A stretch of 64,000 nucleotides of DNA, from the NCBI RefSeq assembly GCF_046297875.1, contig NZ_JBKBHD010000001.1, forward strand, positions 2,728,001 to 2,792,000, given 5' to 3'. The position numbers and the translations under genes are program-made. The DNA comes from Parvibaculum sp046297875 (GTDB lineage: Bacteria > Pseudomonadota > Alphaproteobacteria > Parvibaculales > Parvibaculaceae). Under the pieces are notes generated by a model. The model searched no databases and was not told the DNA's origin. It saw nothing but the letters and a program-made list of their open reading frames with translations. Numbering within the stretch: the first letter of the stretch is position 1; every line of letters begins with the position of its first letter. Shown here piece by piece: positions 34,986-42,544 of the stretch.

Positions 34986-35363
34986 ATGAACAAAGATCGA
35001 CCGCGAAAATCTCGATTGGCTAGAATTTTAGAGAAGTATCCGCACTGCATTTACTGCGGCGGAGACACACCCGCTAGCACTTGCGATCATATGCCGCCAC
35101 GGCAACTCTTCGATTTCAAACAGCGCCCTGCCGGTCTGGAATTTCCGTCATGCCTTGCCTGCAATACCAAATCCGGTCATGCCGAGCAGATCGTTTCGCT
35201 TATCTCTCGGATATACCCAGACGGAGGAAGTGAAGCTCATCGAAAAGAACTAGAGAAGCTTCTGAATGCAGTCTCGAACAACAACCCCAATCTGCTGCCG
35301 TCTTTGCTACCCAAAGAGTTCGTCATGAACTTGCCCCCAACCTTGGACCGGCTGGGCTGGTAA
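34986..35363 (+). CDS. HNH-type zinc-binding protein, possibly truncated
   Basis: A 125-residue ORF beginning 8 bases after nrdJ (a TTG start at 34974 would overlap the nrdJ stop). Residues about 20-62 show C-x2-C (HCIYCGG), then CDHMPPRQLF, then C-x2-C with a following asparagine (FPSCLACNTKSGHAEQ), the layout of HNH/zinc-ribbon nucleases. The rest is helical and unrecognised. Base composition is visibly lower in GC, roughly half, than the neighbours, which suggests acquisition. Related HNH proteins I recall are longer, and an insertion-sequence end lies just after the stop, so the C-terminus may be lost. Nuclease activity is not demonstrated. Confidence 0.65.
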   Translation: MNKDRPRKSRLARILEKYPHCIYCGGDTPASTCDHMPPRQLFDFKQRPAGLEFPSCLACNTKSGHAEQIVSLISRIYPDGGSEAHRKELEKLLNAVSNNNPNLLPSLLPKEFVMNLPPTLDRLGW

Positions 35364-35367
35364 ATTA

Positions 35368-35411
35368 GAATTTTCCAGCTTCAAACGGTCCAGTTTCCGG
35401 GGGGCAGGTCA
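35368..35411 (-). mobile_element. Solo insertion-sequence end (IS3-family-like terminal repeat)
   Basis: Read on the minus strand from 35411 the sequence begins TGACCTGCCCCCCGGAAAC and continues TGGACCGTTTGAAGC. A TGACCTGCCCCC start with a downstream TGGACC is typical of IS3-family (IS407-like) inverted repeats. No transposase and no opposite end are seen, so this is a remnant. It abuts the beheaded gene at 35412-35501. The family assignment is from memory of such ends and needs a database check. Confidence 0.55.
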
Positions 35412-35501
35412 AAAGCCAACTTTGACTTCATTGGCGAAGGCAGGCGCGGAAAGCGCCGCAAGAACGGCTGTCGCCGCTGCAAGTTTTACAAACTGTTTCA
35501 C
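35409..35501 (-). pseudogene. Beheaded ABC-transporter substrate-binding protein gene (signal peptide only)
   Basis: A GTG at 35501 with a strong GGGGGAAG ribosome site opens a 30-residue frame. It encodes a signal peptide (KLAAATAVLAALSAPAFA) followed by NEVKVGF, which matches the N-terminus of branched-chain amino acid (LivJ/LivK-type) periplasmic binding proteins. It then runs into TGA, which is the first three bases of the insertion-sequence end. The rest of the gene is absent. The transporter identity is inferred from about ten mature residues. Confidence 0.6.
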
Positions 35502-35715
35502 TGGATTCTTCCCCCTTAAAATGAAACGCCAAATTTGGGCGTCCCAGTTTGGGGCGGTCAACTCAATATTCGCAATCTGCTCAAGTAAATCCGTACCAAG
35601 ACTCCGCGCTTTTCGTATTGGTGCGATCCGGAAAGGGATGGTTAATCCCCTGCTGCAATAATTCCAAGGTTTCCCGGCCTTTCTGGAGTCCGGGAGCGGA
35701 GGATGGAACGCGCCG

Positions 35716-37656
35716 ATGAGCCTCGCCGACAAAAAAACTGCGCCGGACCCGGATGCCCGTGCCCCTGTGCCGCCACATCTCATGGCCGCAGTCGCGGAGG
35801 CATTCGCAATCGGCCGCTGGAAATGGGACGCGGAGAGCGGTGAGATCGACCTGCTCAACGACACGCTCGACGCGCGCAATGCGCCCCGCAAGTTGTATTC
35901 GAAGAGCAAGGTACGTACGCCGTCGATGGCGCGGCTCGATTCATGGTTGCAAACCTGCAAGGAGGGCGACAGCGCCCTCGCGAGTTTCACGCTGCGCGAC
36001 GATCCGGTCGCCGTTCGCGTGTTCTGTCTCGGCCGGACGGAGAAATCCGCCTGGGGCCTCGTTCAGGACTGCACCGCCGAAACGCTGAATGTCGAGAACG
36101 ACCAGCGCTTCCGCATGGCGTTGATGGGCGCGGCGCACGGCATTGCACTGGTCGGGCTCGATGGCGCCTTCATGCAGGTGAACGAGTCGCTCTGCCGGAT
36201 GCTTGGCTACTCGGAAGAAGAACTTCGGACACGCACTTTCCAGGACGTCACGCATCCCGACGATCTGGAAATCGATCTCGACCATCTGCATGAGTGCGTT
36301 GAAGGGATGCGCACCACCTATCAGATGGAGAAGCGATACTTCCGCAAGGATGGCGGCACCATCTGGGTCAATCTCGCAGTCTCCATACTGCGGGCGGAAA
36401 ACAACACGCCGCTCTATTTCATCTCGCAGATCCAGGACATCACGGCCCGCAAGCAGGCCGAGGAACAGCTTGTCGCCGCGCGCGACGAGGCCAAGAACGC
36501 CAGCGCCGCCAAGAGCGCTTTTCTGGCGTCGATGAGCCACGAAATCCGCACGCCGATGACGGGCGTGATGGGCATGCTCGACATGCTCACCGAAAGCGGC
36601 GTTTCCGGCGACCAGCTCGACCTCATCAAGACGGCCCGCAGCTCCGCCGAAATGCTGCTCTCGATCATCAACGACGTGCTCGACATGGCGAAGCTCGAGG
36701 CGGGCCGTGTCGAGATTGCGAAGCGCGACTTCGATGCCGAGAAGCTGCTGCATACGGTCTGCGACATGATGGCCGGACGTGCGGAAGCAAAGGGGCTACG
36801 TTTCAATGCCGTGCTGCCGCTCTCGACGCGCATCTGGCTCAAGGGCGACCCGGACCGTATTTCGCAGATCCTGTTCAATATTCTCGGCAATGCCGTGAAG
36901 TTCACGGATGCAGGCGAAGTGTCGCTCGCCGCGGAAACGCGCCCGACCGACGCCGGCCTCGATCTCGTCATGAAGGTCACGGATACCGGGCGTGGCATTC
37001 CGGCCGACAAAACGGAGAGCATTTTCCGCGAATTCGAGCGCGTGCAGGACGAGGCCGGTGCGCGCGTGGAAGGAACCGGACTCGGCCTCGCCATCGTTTC
37101 GCGCCTGGTCGGCGCCATGGACGGCCGGATCGAGGTGCAGAGCGAACCCGGCAAGGGGTCCTGCTTCACCGTGACGCTGCCGCTTGCCGCCGGCACTGCG
37201 CCCGCCGAGGCGATCGTTCCGGTGGCGCCGGTGCAGCCCGCCACGCCGCCGCCCGTCGGCGTTGAAACCAAGGGAGCGAAAGCGCCGATCGCCGTTCTCG
37301 TCGTTGAGGACAATGCGGTGAACCGCAAGGTCATCGGCTCGGTCCTCGCGATCGCGGGCATCGAACCCGTCTATGCCTTCGACGGCCAGCAGGCGCTCGA
37401 CGCGGTCAGGGAAGCGGTCTTCGATGTCGTCTTCATGGACGTGATGATGCCTGTCATGGACGGGCTGACGGCAACGAGGAAGCTGCGCGAAATGGGCTTC
37501 GCGGCGCCCATACTCGGGCTCACGGCAAATGCCATGCAGCATCACCGCGAGGCCTGTTTCGAGGCCGGCATGGACGATCACATCGCCAAGCCGTTCCGCC
37601 CCGCCGATATTCTCACCGCCTTGAAAAAGCACGTCGGCGATCACGCGAAAGCGTAA
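35716..37656 (+). CDS. Hybrid PAS sensor histidine kinase with receiver domain
   Basis: A 646-residue signalling protein with no clear membrane segment, hence probably cytoplasmic. Its N-terminal part, about 1-125, is unassigned. A PAS domain follows at about 130-255 (HGIALVGLDGAFMQVNESLC), then HisKA with the phospho-accepting His275 in SMSHEIRTPM. The ATPase domain has the N, G1 and G2 boxes (ILGNAVKF, DTGRGIP, GTGLGLAIV). A C-terminal receiver has Asp575 in VFMDVMMPVMDG. The receiver must pass phosphate on to an Hpt protein not found here. The start ATG 35716 lies just after the scar region. Confidence 0.94.
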   Translation: MSLADKKTAPDPDARAPVPPHLMAAVAEAFAIGRWKWDAESGEIDLLNDTLDARNAPRKLYSKSKVRTPSMARLDSWLQTCKEGDSALASFTLRDDPVAVRVFCLGRTEKSAWGLVQDCTAETLNVENDQRFRMALMGAAHGIALVGLDGAFMQVNESLCRMLGYSEEELRTRTFQDVTHPDDLEIDLDHLHECVEGMRTTYQMEKRYFRKDGGTIWVNLAVSILRAENNTPLYFISQIQDITARKQAEEQLVAARDEAKNASAAKSAFLASMSHEIRTPMTGVMGMLDMLTESGVSGDQLDLIKTARSSAEMLLSIINDVLDMAKLEAGRVEIAKRDFDAEKLLHTVCDMMAGRAEAKGLRFNAVLPLSTRIWLKGDPDRISQILFNILGNAVKFTDAGEVSLAAETRPTDAGLDLVMKVTDTGRGIPADKTESIFREFERVQDEAGARVEGTGLGLAIVSRLVGAMDGRIEVQSEPGKGSCFTVTLPLAAGTAPAEAIVPVAPVQPATPPPVGVETKGAKAPIAVLVVEDNAVNRKVIGSVLAIAGIEPVYAFDGQQALDAVREAVFDVVFMDVMMPVMDGLTATRKLREMGFAAPILGLTANAMQHHREACFEAGMDDHIAKPFRPADILTALKKHVGDHAKA

Positions 37657-37755
37657 CCGCCGCGCGGCAGAAGCCACACGGATGCGCGCGAAGCGGATCA
37701 CGCAAGGTGGAAGTGCGCGGGGCAGAGAACGCAAACACCATGTATCTCGCATGTG

Positions 37756-37770
37756 ACATGTGGCACATGT
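37756..37770. promoter_or_regulatory. 15-bp inverted repeat, operator-like
   Basis: ACATGTG and CACATGT are perfect inverted arms around one central G, and an extra half-copy GCATGTG lies at 37749-37755. It sits upstream of the structured region and is typical in size and symmetry of a repressor operator. The regulator is unknown. Confidence 0.4.
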
Positions 37771-38167
37771 AAGGGCGGTTCACGTTCCGCCCCGCGCATT
37801 GCGGTTTTCCGGAGGGAGAGTGTCTTTCAAGACCGCCAGCCGCTTTTATCGGCGGTGACGGCCCCGGGCCGTAATACCCGGCTCGTCCCTTGCCTCCCGG
37901 GAAAGACGGTCTGGTACCGTCTTTCGCAGGCCGCAACCCCTCTCCACGCCTTCGGCCAGTCCGGACGCGCCTTCCATGGAGCGAGTGGAATGAATATGGG
38001 GGCTCTATAAGGGGAGGGGATAAGTTTTTTATTGGGTGGCTCGGACGGGGGCTTTTTGCCCTTCTTGGGTTGTCATGCCCGGCGGCAATGGTGCTGACAA
38101 CCTCACGGCGCATGCCCTGACGCTGCATTACATTCTCCCGTTCTGATACGGGGCACATAAGGACGGA

Positions 38168-38195
38168 GGGGGTGGCCTTGCCACTCCCCTTTTTT
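38168..38195 (+). terminator. Rho-independent terminator with no upstream gene
   Basis: Stem GGGGGTGGC / GCCACTCCC (nine pairs, one G-U) with a CTT loop, followed by C and six T. The nearest upstream plus-strand gene ends about 510 bases earlier. Confidence 0.8.
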
Positions 38196-38318
38196 ATTGC
38201 GGCGCCGCTGGCCTTGCCCGAGCGCGGATAAATGTCGCATTCCGGTCAAAATCGCACACTAGATATGCTTATCGGGTGGCTCCATTCAGGGATTGACCGC
38301 CAATCGAAAGGCAAAGAG

Positions 38319-38843
38319 ATGAAAAGAACCGGCATCTTTCTCGCGGCACTTGCAATGAGCGCTTTTTCCGCCGCTCCAGCCTTCGCTGCCAATGTACTTG
38401 AAACGCTGAAGGCCGATCCGCAGTTCTCGACGCTCGTGAAGATGATCGAGGCGAACGATCTGAAGTTCCGCTATTCGGAAAACAACATCACGGTCTTCGC
38501 GCCGACCGACGAGGCATTGGCCCGCCAGCCCGGCGGTGTCGACGACATGCTCACGGGCGAAAACCCGAGCGTGAAGGAAAATGCCCGCGCCCTGCTGCTC
38601 TATCAGATCGTCAGCGGCCGCCACACGCCTGAGAGCCTGACGGGCAAGGTCACGGAAGCAACCACGCTTCAGCGCGGCAAGGTAAGGATCGATGGCACGG
38701 CGAGCCCGATCCGCTATGGAAGCATGGATTTCGGGGCAAATGTCGCGGGCAGCGCCATCAGCGCCTCGAACGGCAATATCATTCCGGTCGATGCCCTGCC
38801 GATCCCCGTATTCGAGGAAACGACGCCGCCTCCCGGCCAGTAA
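38319..38843 (+). CDS. Fasciclin-domain (FAS1) secreted protein
   Basis: A 174-residue protein with a signal peptide (FLAALAMSAFSAAPAFA) and one FAS1 domain. The H1-like motif NNITVFAPTDEALA and the later QIVSGRHTPESL segment are typical. FAS1 proteins mediate adhesion or matrix contacts and are exported to the periplasm or surface. ATG 38319 is chosen for the signal peptide. It stands alone downstream of the structured intergenic region. Confidence 0.9.
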   Translation: MKRTGIFLAALAMSAFSAAPAFAANVLETLKADPQFSTLVKMIEANDLKFRYSENNITVFAPTDEALARQPGGVDDMLTGENPSVKENARALLLYQIVSGRHTPESLTGKVTEATTLQRGKVRIDGTASPIRYGSMDFGANVAGSAISASNGNIIPVDALPIPVFEETTPPPGQ

Positions 38844-38855
38844 GGGCCGCCGCTC

Positions 38856-39305
38856 TCAAACCTTGAACTGGTCCGAGAGCGCCTCCTTGATTTCGCGCGG
38901 GGTGAACCGGGTATAGTCCTTGTTCACCTCGCCAATCAACCTGTCCAGCGCCTCGCCGGACAACTCGGCCCTGAGATCGCCAAGCATGGTGGGCGGCGCC
39001 ACAAGGATGAGCTTGTCGAAGGCCCGCGCGCGCGCCTTCTCGAGCAGTATATCGGCAATCTTTTTTGCGAAATCGCGCTTGCCCTGCCGGTGAGGATCGG
39101 TCGGCGGTTCATAGGCAGAACGCCGCGTGCCGGTGCTCTCGAAGTTACGCCCCTGCTTGTCGCTCACCTGCTCGCGCGTCGGCGGGTTTTCGACCTTCAT
39201 GTCGGGCATGGCTGATACGGGATCAGCATTGCGCTTCGCGCTCGCAAGAAAGCGGCAGTTCTCACCGTCTGCGACGACGATCCAGATAAGGTCGGGCATG
39301 GGCAT
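38856..39305 (-). CDS. Host attachment protein family (PF10116-like)
   Basis: A 149-residue protein matching the family named for Agrobacterium host attachment. It begins with IWIVVADGENCRFLAS, has a charged linker with GRNFESTGTRRSAYEPP, and ends with the ILVAPPTMLGDLR and DYTRFTPREIKEAL segments. The fold resembles the archaeal eRF1 middle domain (baeRF); a role in plant attachment is not implied. AGGAGG lies five bases before ATG 39305, which fixes the start. It converges with the fasciclin gene. Confidence 0.88.
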   Translation of the reverse strand: MPMPDLIWIVVADGENCRFLASAKRNADPVSAMPDMKVENPPTREQVSDKQGRNFESTGTRRSAYEPPTDPHRQGKRDFAKKIADILLEKARARAFDKLILVAPPTMLGDLRAELSGEALDRLIGEVNKDYTRFTPREIKEALSDQFKV

Positions 39306-39389
39306 TGTCCTCCTGACATTTTCAGGTAGTGCGGACAAGCCTGACGGCAAGCGAGGCGAAGTGCAACCGGGCTCTTCGCCGCAGCCTTG

Positions 39390-41219
39390 TCAGCCTTCCT
39401 TCTTCTTCTCGAGCGGCAACGCCAGACGAATGTGCAGTTCCTTGAGCTGCTTCGGCTCGACTTCGGACGGCGCCTGCATCAGCAGGTCCTGCGCCTGCTG
39501 GTTCATCGGGAACATCGTCACCTCACGGAGGTTTTCGACACCCGCCAGCAGCATCACCATGCGGTCGACGCCGGGCGCGAGCCCGCCATGCGGCGGCGCA
39601 CCGAACTTGAAGGCGTTGAGCATGCCGCCGAACTTGGTCTCGACCACCGACTTGTCGTAGCCCGCGATCTCGAAGGCCTTGTACATGACATCCGGCTTGT
39701 GGTTCCGGATGGCGCCGGAAGAAAGCTCCACGCCATTACAGACGATGTCATACTGGAAGGCGGTGATGCCGAGGATTTCGTCCGCATCGTCCTTGCCGAG
39801 CGTGAGAAACTTGTCGAGCGGATAGTTCGGCATGGAAAACGGGTTGTGCGAGAAGTCGATCTTCTTTTCGTCCTCGTTCCATTCATACATCGGGAAGTCG
39901 ACGATCCAGCAGAACTTGAAGACACCCTCTTCCACGAGGCCAAGCTCGGTGCCGACGCGCGTGCGGGCCTGACCGGCAAAGCTCGCAAACTTGCCCGGCT
40001 GTCCGGCGACGAAGAAGACGGCATCGCCCGCCTTCAGTCCGAGCTGGGTGCGGATCGCTTCGGTGCGCTCAGGGCCGATATTCTTCGCGACGGGGCCTGC
40101 GCCTTCTAGCGCGCCCGCTTCCTCGCGGAAGAAAATGTAGCCGAGGCCCGGCTGGCCTTCGCCTTGCGCCCATGAATTCATGCGATCGCAGAAGGCGCGA
40201 TTGCCGCCGCCCGGCGCCGGGATCGCCCAGACCTCGACCTTCGAGTCCTTTTCGATCATGCCTGCAAAGACCTTGAAGCCCGAGCCACGGAAGTGATCCG
40301 TGACGTTCTGCATCTCGATCGGGTTGCGCAGGTCCGGCTTGTCGGAACCGTATTTGCGCATCGCTTCGGCATAGGGAATGCGGATGAAGGGATAGGGCGA
40401 GACCTTGCGGTCGCCCGCAAACTCTTCAAAGAGGCCGTGCAGCACAGGCTCGATGGATGAGAAGACGTCGTCCTGGTTGACGAAGCTCATTTCCACATCA
40501 AGCTGATAGAACTCGCCGGGCGAGCGGTCGGCGCGTGCGTCCTCGTCGCGGAAACAGGGCGCGATCTGGAAATAGCGGTCGAAGCCCGCCACCATGATGA
40601 GCTGCTTGAACTGCTGCGGCGCCTGCGGCAGGGCGTAGAACTTGCCGGGATGGATGCGCGATGGCACGAGGAAGTCGCGCGCGCCTTCCGGGCTCGAAGC
40701 CGTGAGGATCGGCGTCTGGAATTCGTTGAAGCCTGCTTCCGTCATGCGGCGGCGGATCGAGGCAATGATTTTCGAGCGCAGCAGGATGTTCCTGTGCAGC
40801 GTCTCGCGGCGCAGATCGAGGAAGCGGTAGGTCAGACGAATGTCTTCGGGGTAGTCAGGCTCGCCAAAGACCGGCAGGGGCAGATCCTGCGCTTCGGAGA
40901 GCACTTCCAGCGCCGAAACGGCAATCTCGATATCCCCTGTCGGCAAGTTCGGATTTACGGTTTCCGCAGAGCGCGCGACGACCTGCCCCTCGATCGAGAC
41001 CACATATTCGGAGCGGACCTTTTCGGCGAGGCCGAAGGCCGCCGCCCGGTCGGGGTCGAAAACGAGCTGGGTCAGGCCGTAATTGTCGCGCAAATCGATG
41101 AAAAGCAGGCCGCCATGGTCCCGCTTGCGGTGGACCCAGCCGGAGAGGCGGACGGTTTCGCCCACATGCGACTTGCGAAGCTCGCCACAGCTGTGGCTGC
41201 GAAAACTGCTCATTGTCAT
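39390..41219 (-). CDS. aspS: Aspartyl-tRNA synthetase (bacterial type)
   Basis: Class II synthetase charging tRNA-Asp (in many alphaproteobacteria also tRNA-Asn). The N-terminal OB-fold anticodon domain has SGWVHRKRDHGGLLFIDLRD. Class II motif 2 is visible as FRDEDARADRSPGEF, and motif 3 as GGLAPGVDRMVMLLAG. A bacterial GAD insertion lies between about residues 290 and 430. Two ATGs, 41219 and 41213, are possible starts; AAGG precedes the first. It diverges from rnd. Confidence 0.97.
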   Translation of the reverse strand: MTMSSFRSHSCGELRKSHVGETVRLSGWVHRKRDHGGLLFIDLRDNYGLTQLVFDPDRAAAFGLAEKVRSEYVVSIEGQVVARSAETVNPNLPTGDIEIAVSALEVLSEAQDLPLPVFGEPDYPEDIRLTYRFLDLRRETLHRNILLRSKIIASIRRRMTEAGFNEFQTPILTASSPEGARDFLVPSRIHPGKFYALPQAPQQFKQLIMVAGFDRYFQIAPCFRDEDARADRSPGEFYQLDVEMSFVNQDDVFSSIEPVLHGLFEEFAGDRKVSPYPFIRIPYAEAMRKYGSDKPDLRNPIEMQNVTDHFRGSGFKVFAGMIEKDSKVEVWAIPAPGGGNRAFCDRMNSWAQGEGQPGLGYIFFREEAGALEGAGPVAKNIGPERTEAIRTQLGLKAGDAVFFVAGQPGKFASFAGQARTRVGTELGLVEEGVFKFCWIVDFPMYEWNEDEKKIDFSHNPFSMPNYPLDKFLTLGKDDADEILGITAFQYDIVCNGVELSSGAIRNHKPDVMYKAFEIAGYDKSVVETKFGGMLNAFKFGAPPHGGLAPGVDRMVMLLAGVENLREVTMFPMNQQAQDLLMQAPSEVEPKQLKELHIRLALPLEKKKEG

Positions 41220-41384
41220 AAGGCCTTGAGATTCAAGAACGAATCGGCGGAGGATCATCAAAGAAGTACCCCCGGCGACCGGCAAAAGCGCACGGATCGG
41301 CGGCCCTTGTCAAGGGCGCCTGCCCCTCCCGCCCTCTTGTCTCGACCCGCGACAGGGTGGGCGAGATCGGCTATAGAGCGGCGC

Positions 41385-42542
41385 ATGGAAATTATCACGA
41401 CGAACGAGGCCCTTAAGGCCGCCTGTGACCGGCTTTCAACGGCCGGATATGTCACGGTCGATACGGAATTCATGCGGGATTCGACCTTCTGGCCGGTCCT
41501 CTGCCTGATCCAGCTGGCCGGGCCCGAGGACGAGGTCATTGTCGACCCTCTGGCGCCCGATATCGATCTTGCGCCCTTCTACAAGCTGATGAAGAACCGC
41601 AAGGTCGTGAAGGTGTTTCATGCCGCGCGGCAGGACATCGAAATCTTCTTCCATGAGGGCGATGCCATCCCCGATCCGCTGTTCGACACGCAGGTCGCGG
41701 CCATGGTCTGCGGTTTCGGCGACTCGATCGGCTACGAAACGCTTGTGCGCAAGCTCGCGGGCGGCAATGTCGACAAGTCGTCGCGCTTCACCGACTGGTC
41801 GCGGCGCCCCCTCTCCGAAAAACAGCTGCAATATGCGATGGCGGACGTCACCTATCTGCGCACCGTCTATGAAGTGCTGGCAAAGCGCCTGACGCAGACG
41901 GGCCGCGTTCACTGGGTAGCGGAGGAAATGGCGGTCCTGCAGGACCCCGAGACCTATGCCATGCGGCCGGAGAATGCCTGGAAGCGGCTCAAGGGCCGGT
42001 TCCGAGGTACGCGCGGGCTTGCCGTGCTGGTCGAGATTGCGGCCTGGCGCGAACGCCAGGCGCAGGAGCGCGACATGCCGCGCTCACGCATCATGAAAGA
42101 CGATGCCCTCTACGAGATCGCAACGCAGATTCCGAAAAGCCTGTCCGACCTCGACGGGCTTCGCGCCGTGCCCAAGGGCTTCTCGAACAGCCGTTCGGCG
42201 GCAAGCCTGATGGAAGCGATCGAGCGCGGCCTCGCCATGAAGGAAGAGGATATTCCCGTCGTCGAAGGGCCGGAACCGCTGCCCGCCGGCATCGGCCCGC
42301 TGGTCGAATTGCTGAAAGTGCTGCTCAAGCTGAAATGCGAGGAGCATGACGTGGCGCAGAAGCTCGTCGCCAATGTCTCCGATCTCGAACTCATTGCCGC
42401 ACATCAGGAAGCGGATGTGCCTGCCCTCAAGGGCTGGCGGCGCGAATTGTTCGGAGAGGATGCGTTGCGCCTGAAGCGCGGCGAACTCGCCATCGGCGCA
42501 AAGGGCAAGAAGATCGTGCTGATCGAGACAGGCCGCGGCTGA
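41385..42542 (+). CDS. rnd: Ribonuclease D
   Basis: A 3'-5' exoribonuclease for tRNA and other stable RNA maturation. The DEDDy exonuclease domain shows VTVDTEFMRD, FHAARQDIEIF and QLQYAMADVTYLRTVYE, which supply the acidic metal ligands. An HRDC domain occupies about residues 210-290. The 385-residue length is normal. ATG 41385 is chosen; the frame is open far upstream only as an antisense shadow of aspS. Its stop is two bases from the convergent ppx stop. Confidence 0.96.
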   Translation: MEIITTNEALKAACDRLSTAGYVTVDTEFMRDSTFWPVLCLIQLAGPEDEVIVDPLAPDIDLAPFYKLMKNRKVVKVFHAARQDIEIFFHEGDAIPDPLFDTQVAAMVCGFGDSIGYETLVRKLAGGNVDKSSRFTDWSRRPLSEKQLQYAMADVTYLRTVYEVLAKRLTQTGRVHWVAEEMAVLQDPETYAMRPENAWKRLKGRFRGTRGLAVLVEIAAWRERQAQERDMPRSRIMKDDALYEIATQIPKSLSDLDGLRAVPKGFSNSRSAASLMEAIERGLAMKEEDIPVVEGPEPLPAGIGPLVELLKVLLKLKCEEHDVAQKLVANVSDLELIAAHQEADVPALKGWRRELFGEDALRLKRGELAIGAKGKKIVLIETGRG

Positions 42543-42544
42543 CG

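Larger units (their letters stand above)
37657..38318 (+). other. Gene-free structured region, candidate non-coding RNA (0.66 kb)
   Basis: No protein family is recognised in any frame. The region contains, in order: a 15-bp inverted repeat at 37756-37770; a hairpin GGGCGG...CCGCCC near 37773-37792; hairpin arms ACCGCC / GGCGGT around 37832-37857; ACGGCC / GGCCGT near 37858-37872; and a perfect 10-bp stem GAAAGACGGT / ACCGTCTTTC at 37901-37925. It ends with a rho-independent terminator at 38168-38195 on the plus strand. A terminator with no gene before it suggests a plus-strand RNA of up to about 400 bases. It does not match RNase P RNA, tmRNA, SRP RNA or common riboswitches that I can recognise. 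Confidence 0.45.

Noticed and set aside
37753..38120. Short frames of 76-85 residues in the structured intergenic region
   Set aside because: No ribosome sites of note, no family motifs and codon use unlike neighbours; structure and terminator favour RNA instead.
37657..38200. RNase P RNA, tmRNA or SRP RNA in the gene-free region
   Set aside because: No RNase P signature (GAGGAAAGTCC), no tmRNA tag or tRNA-like end, and no SRP apical loop pattern was recognised.
40650..42542. 630-residue extension of rnd
   Set aside because: The first part is antisense to aspS; ATG 41385 gives the family-length RNase D.
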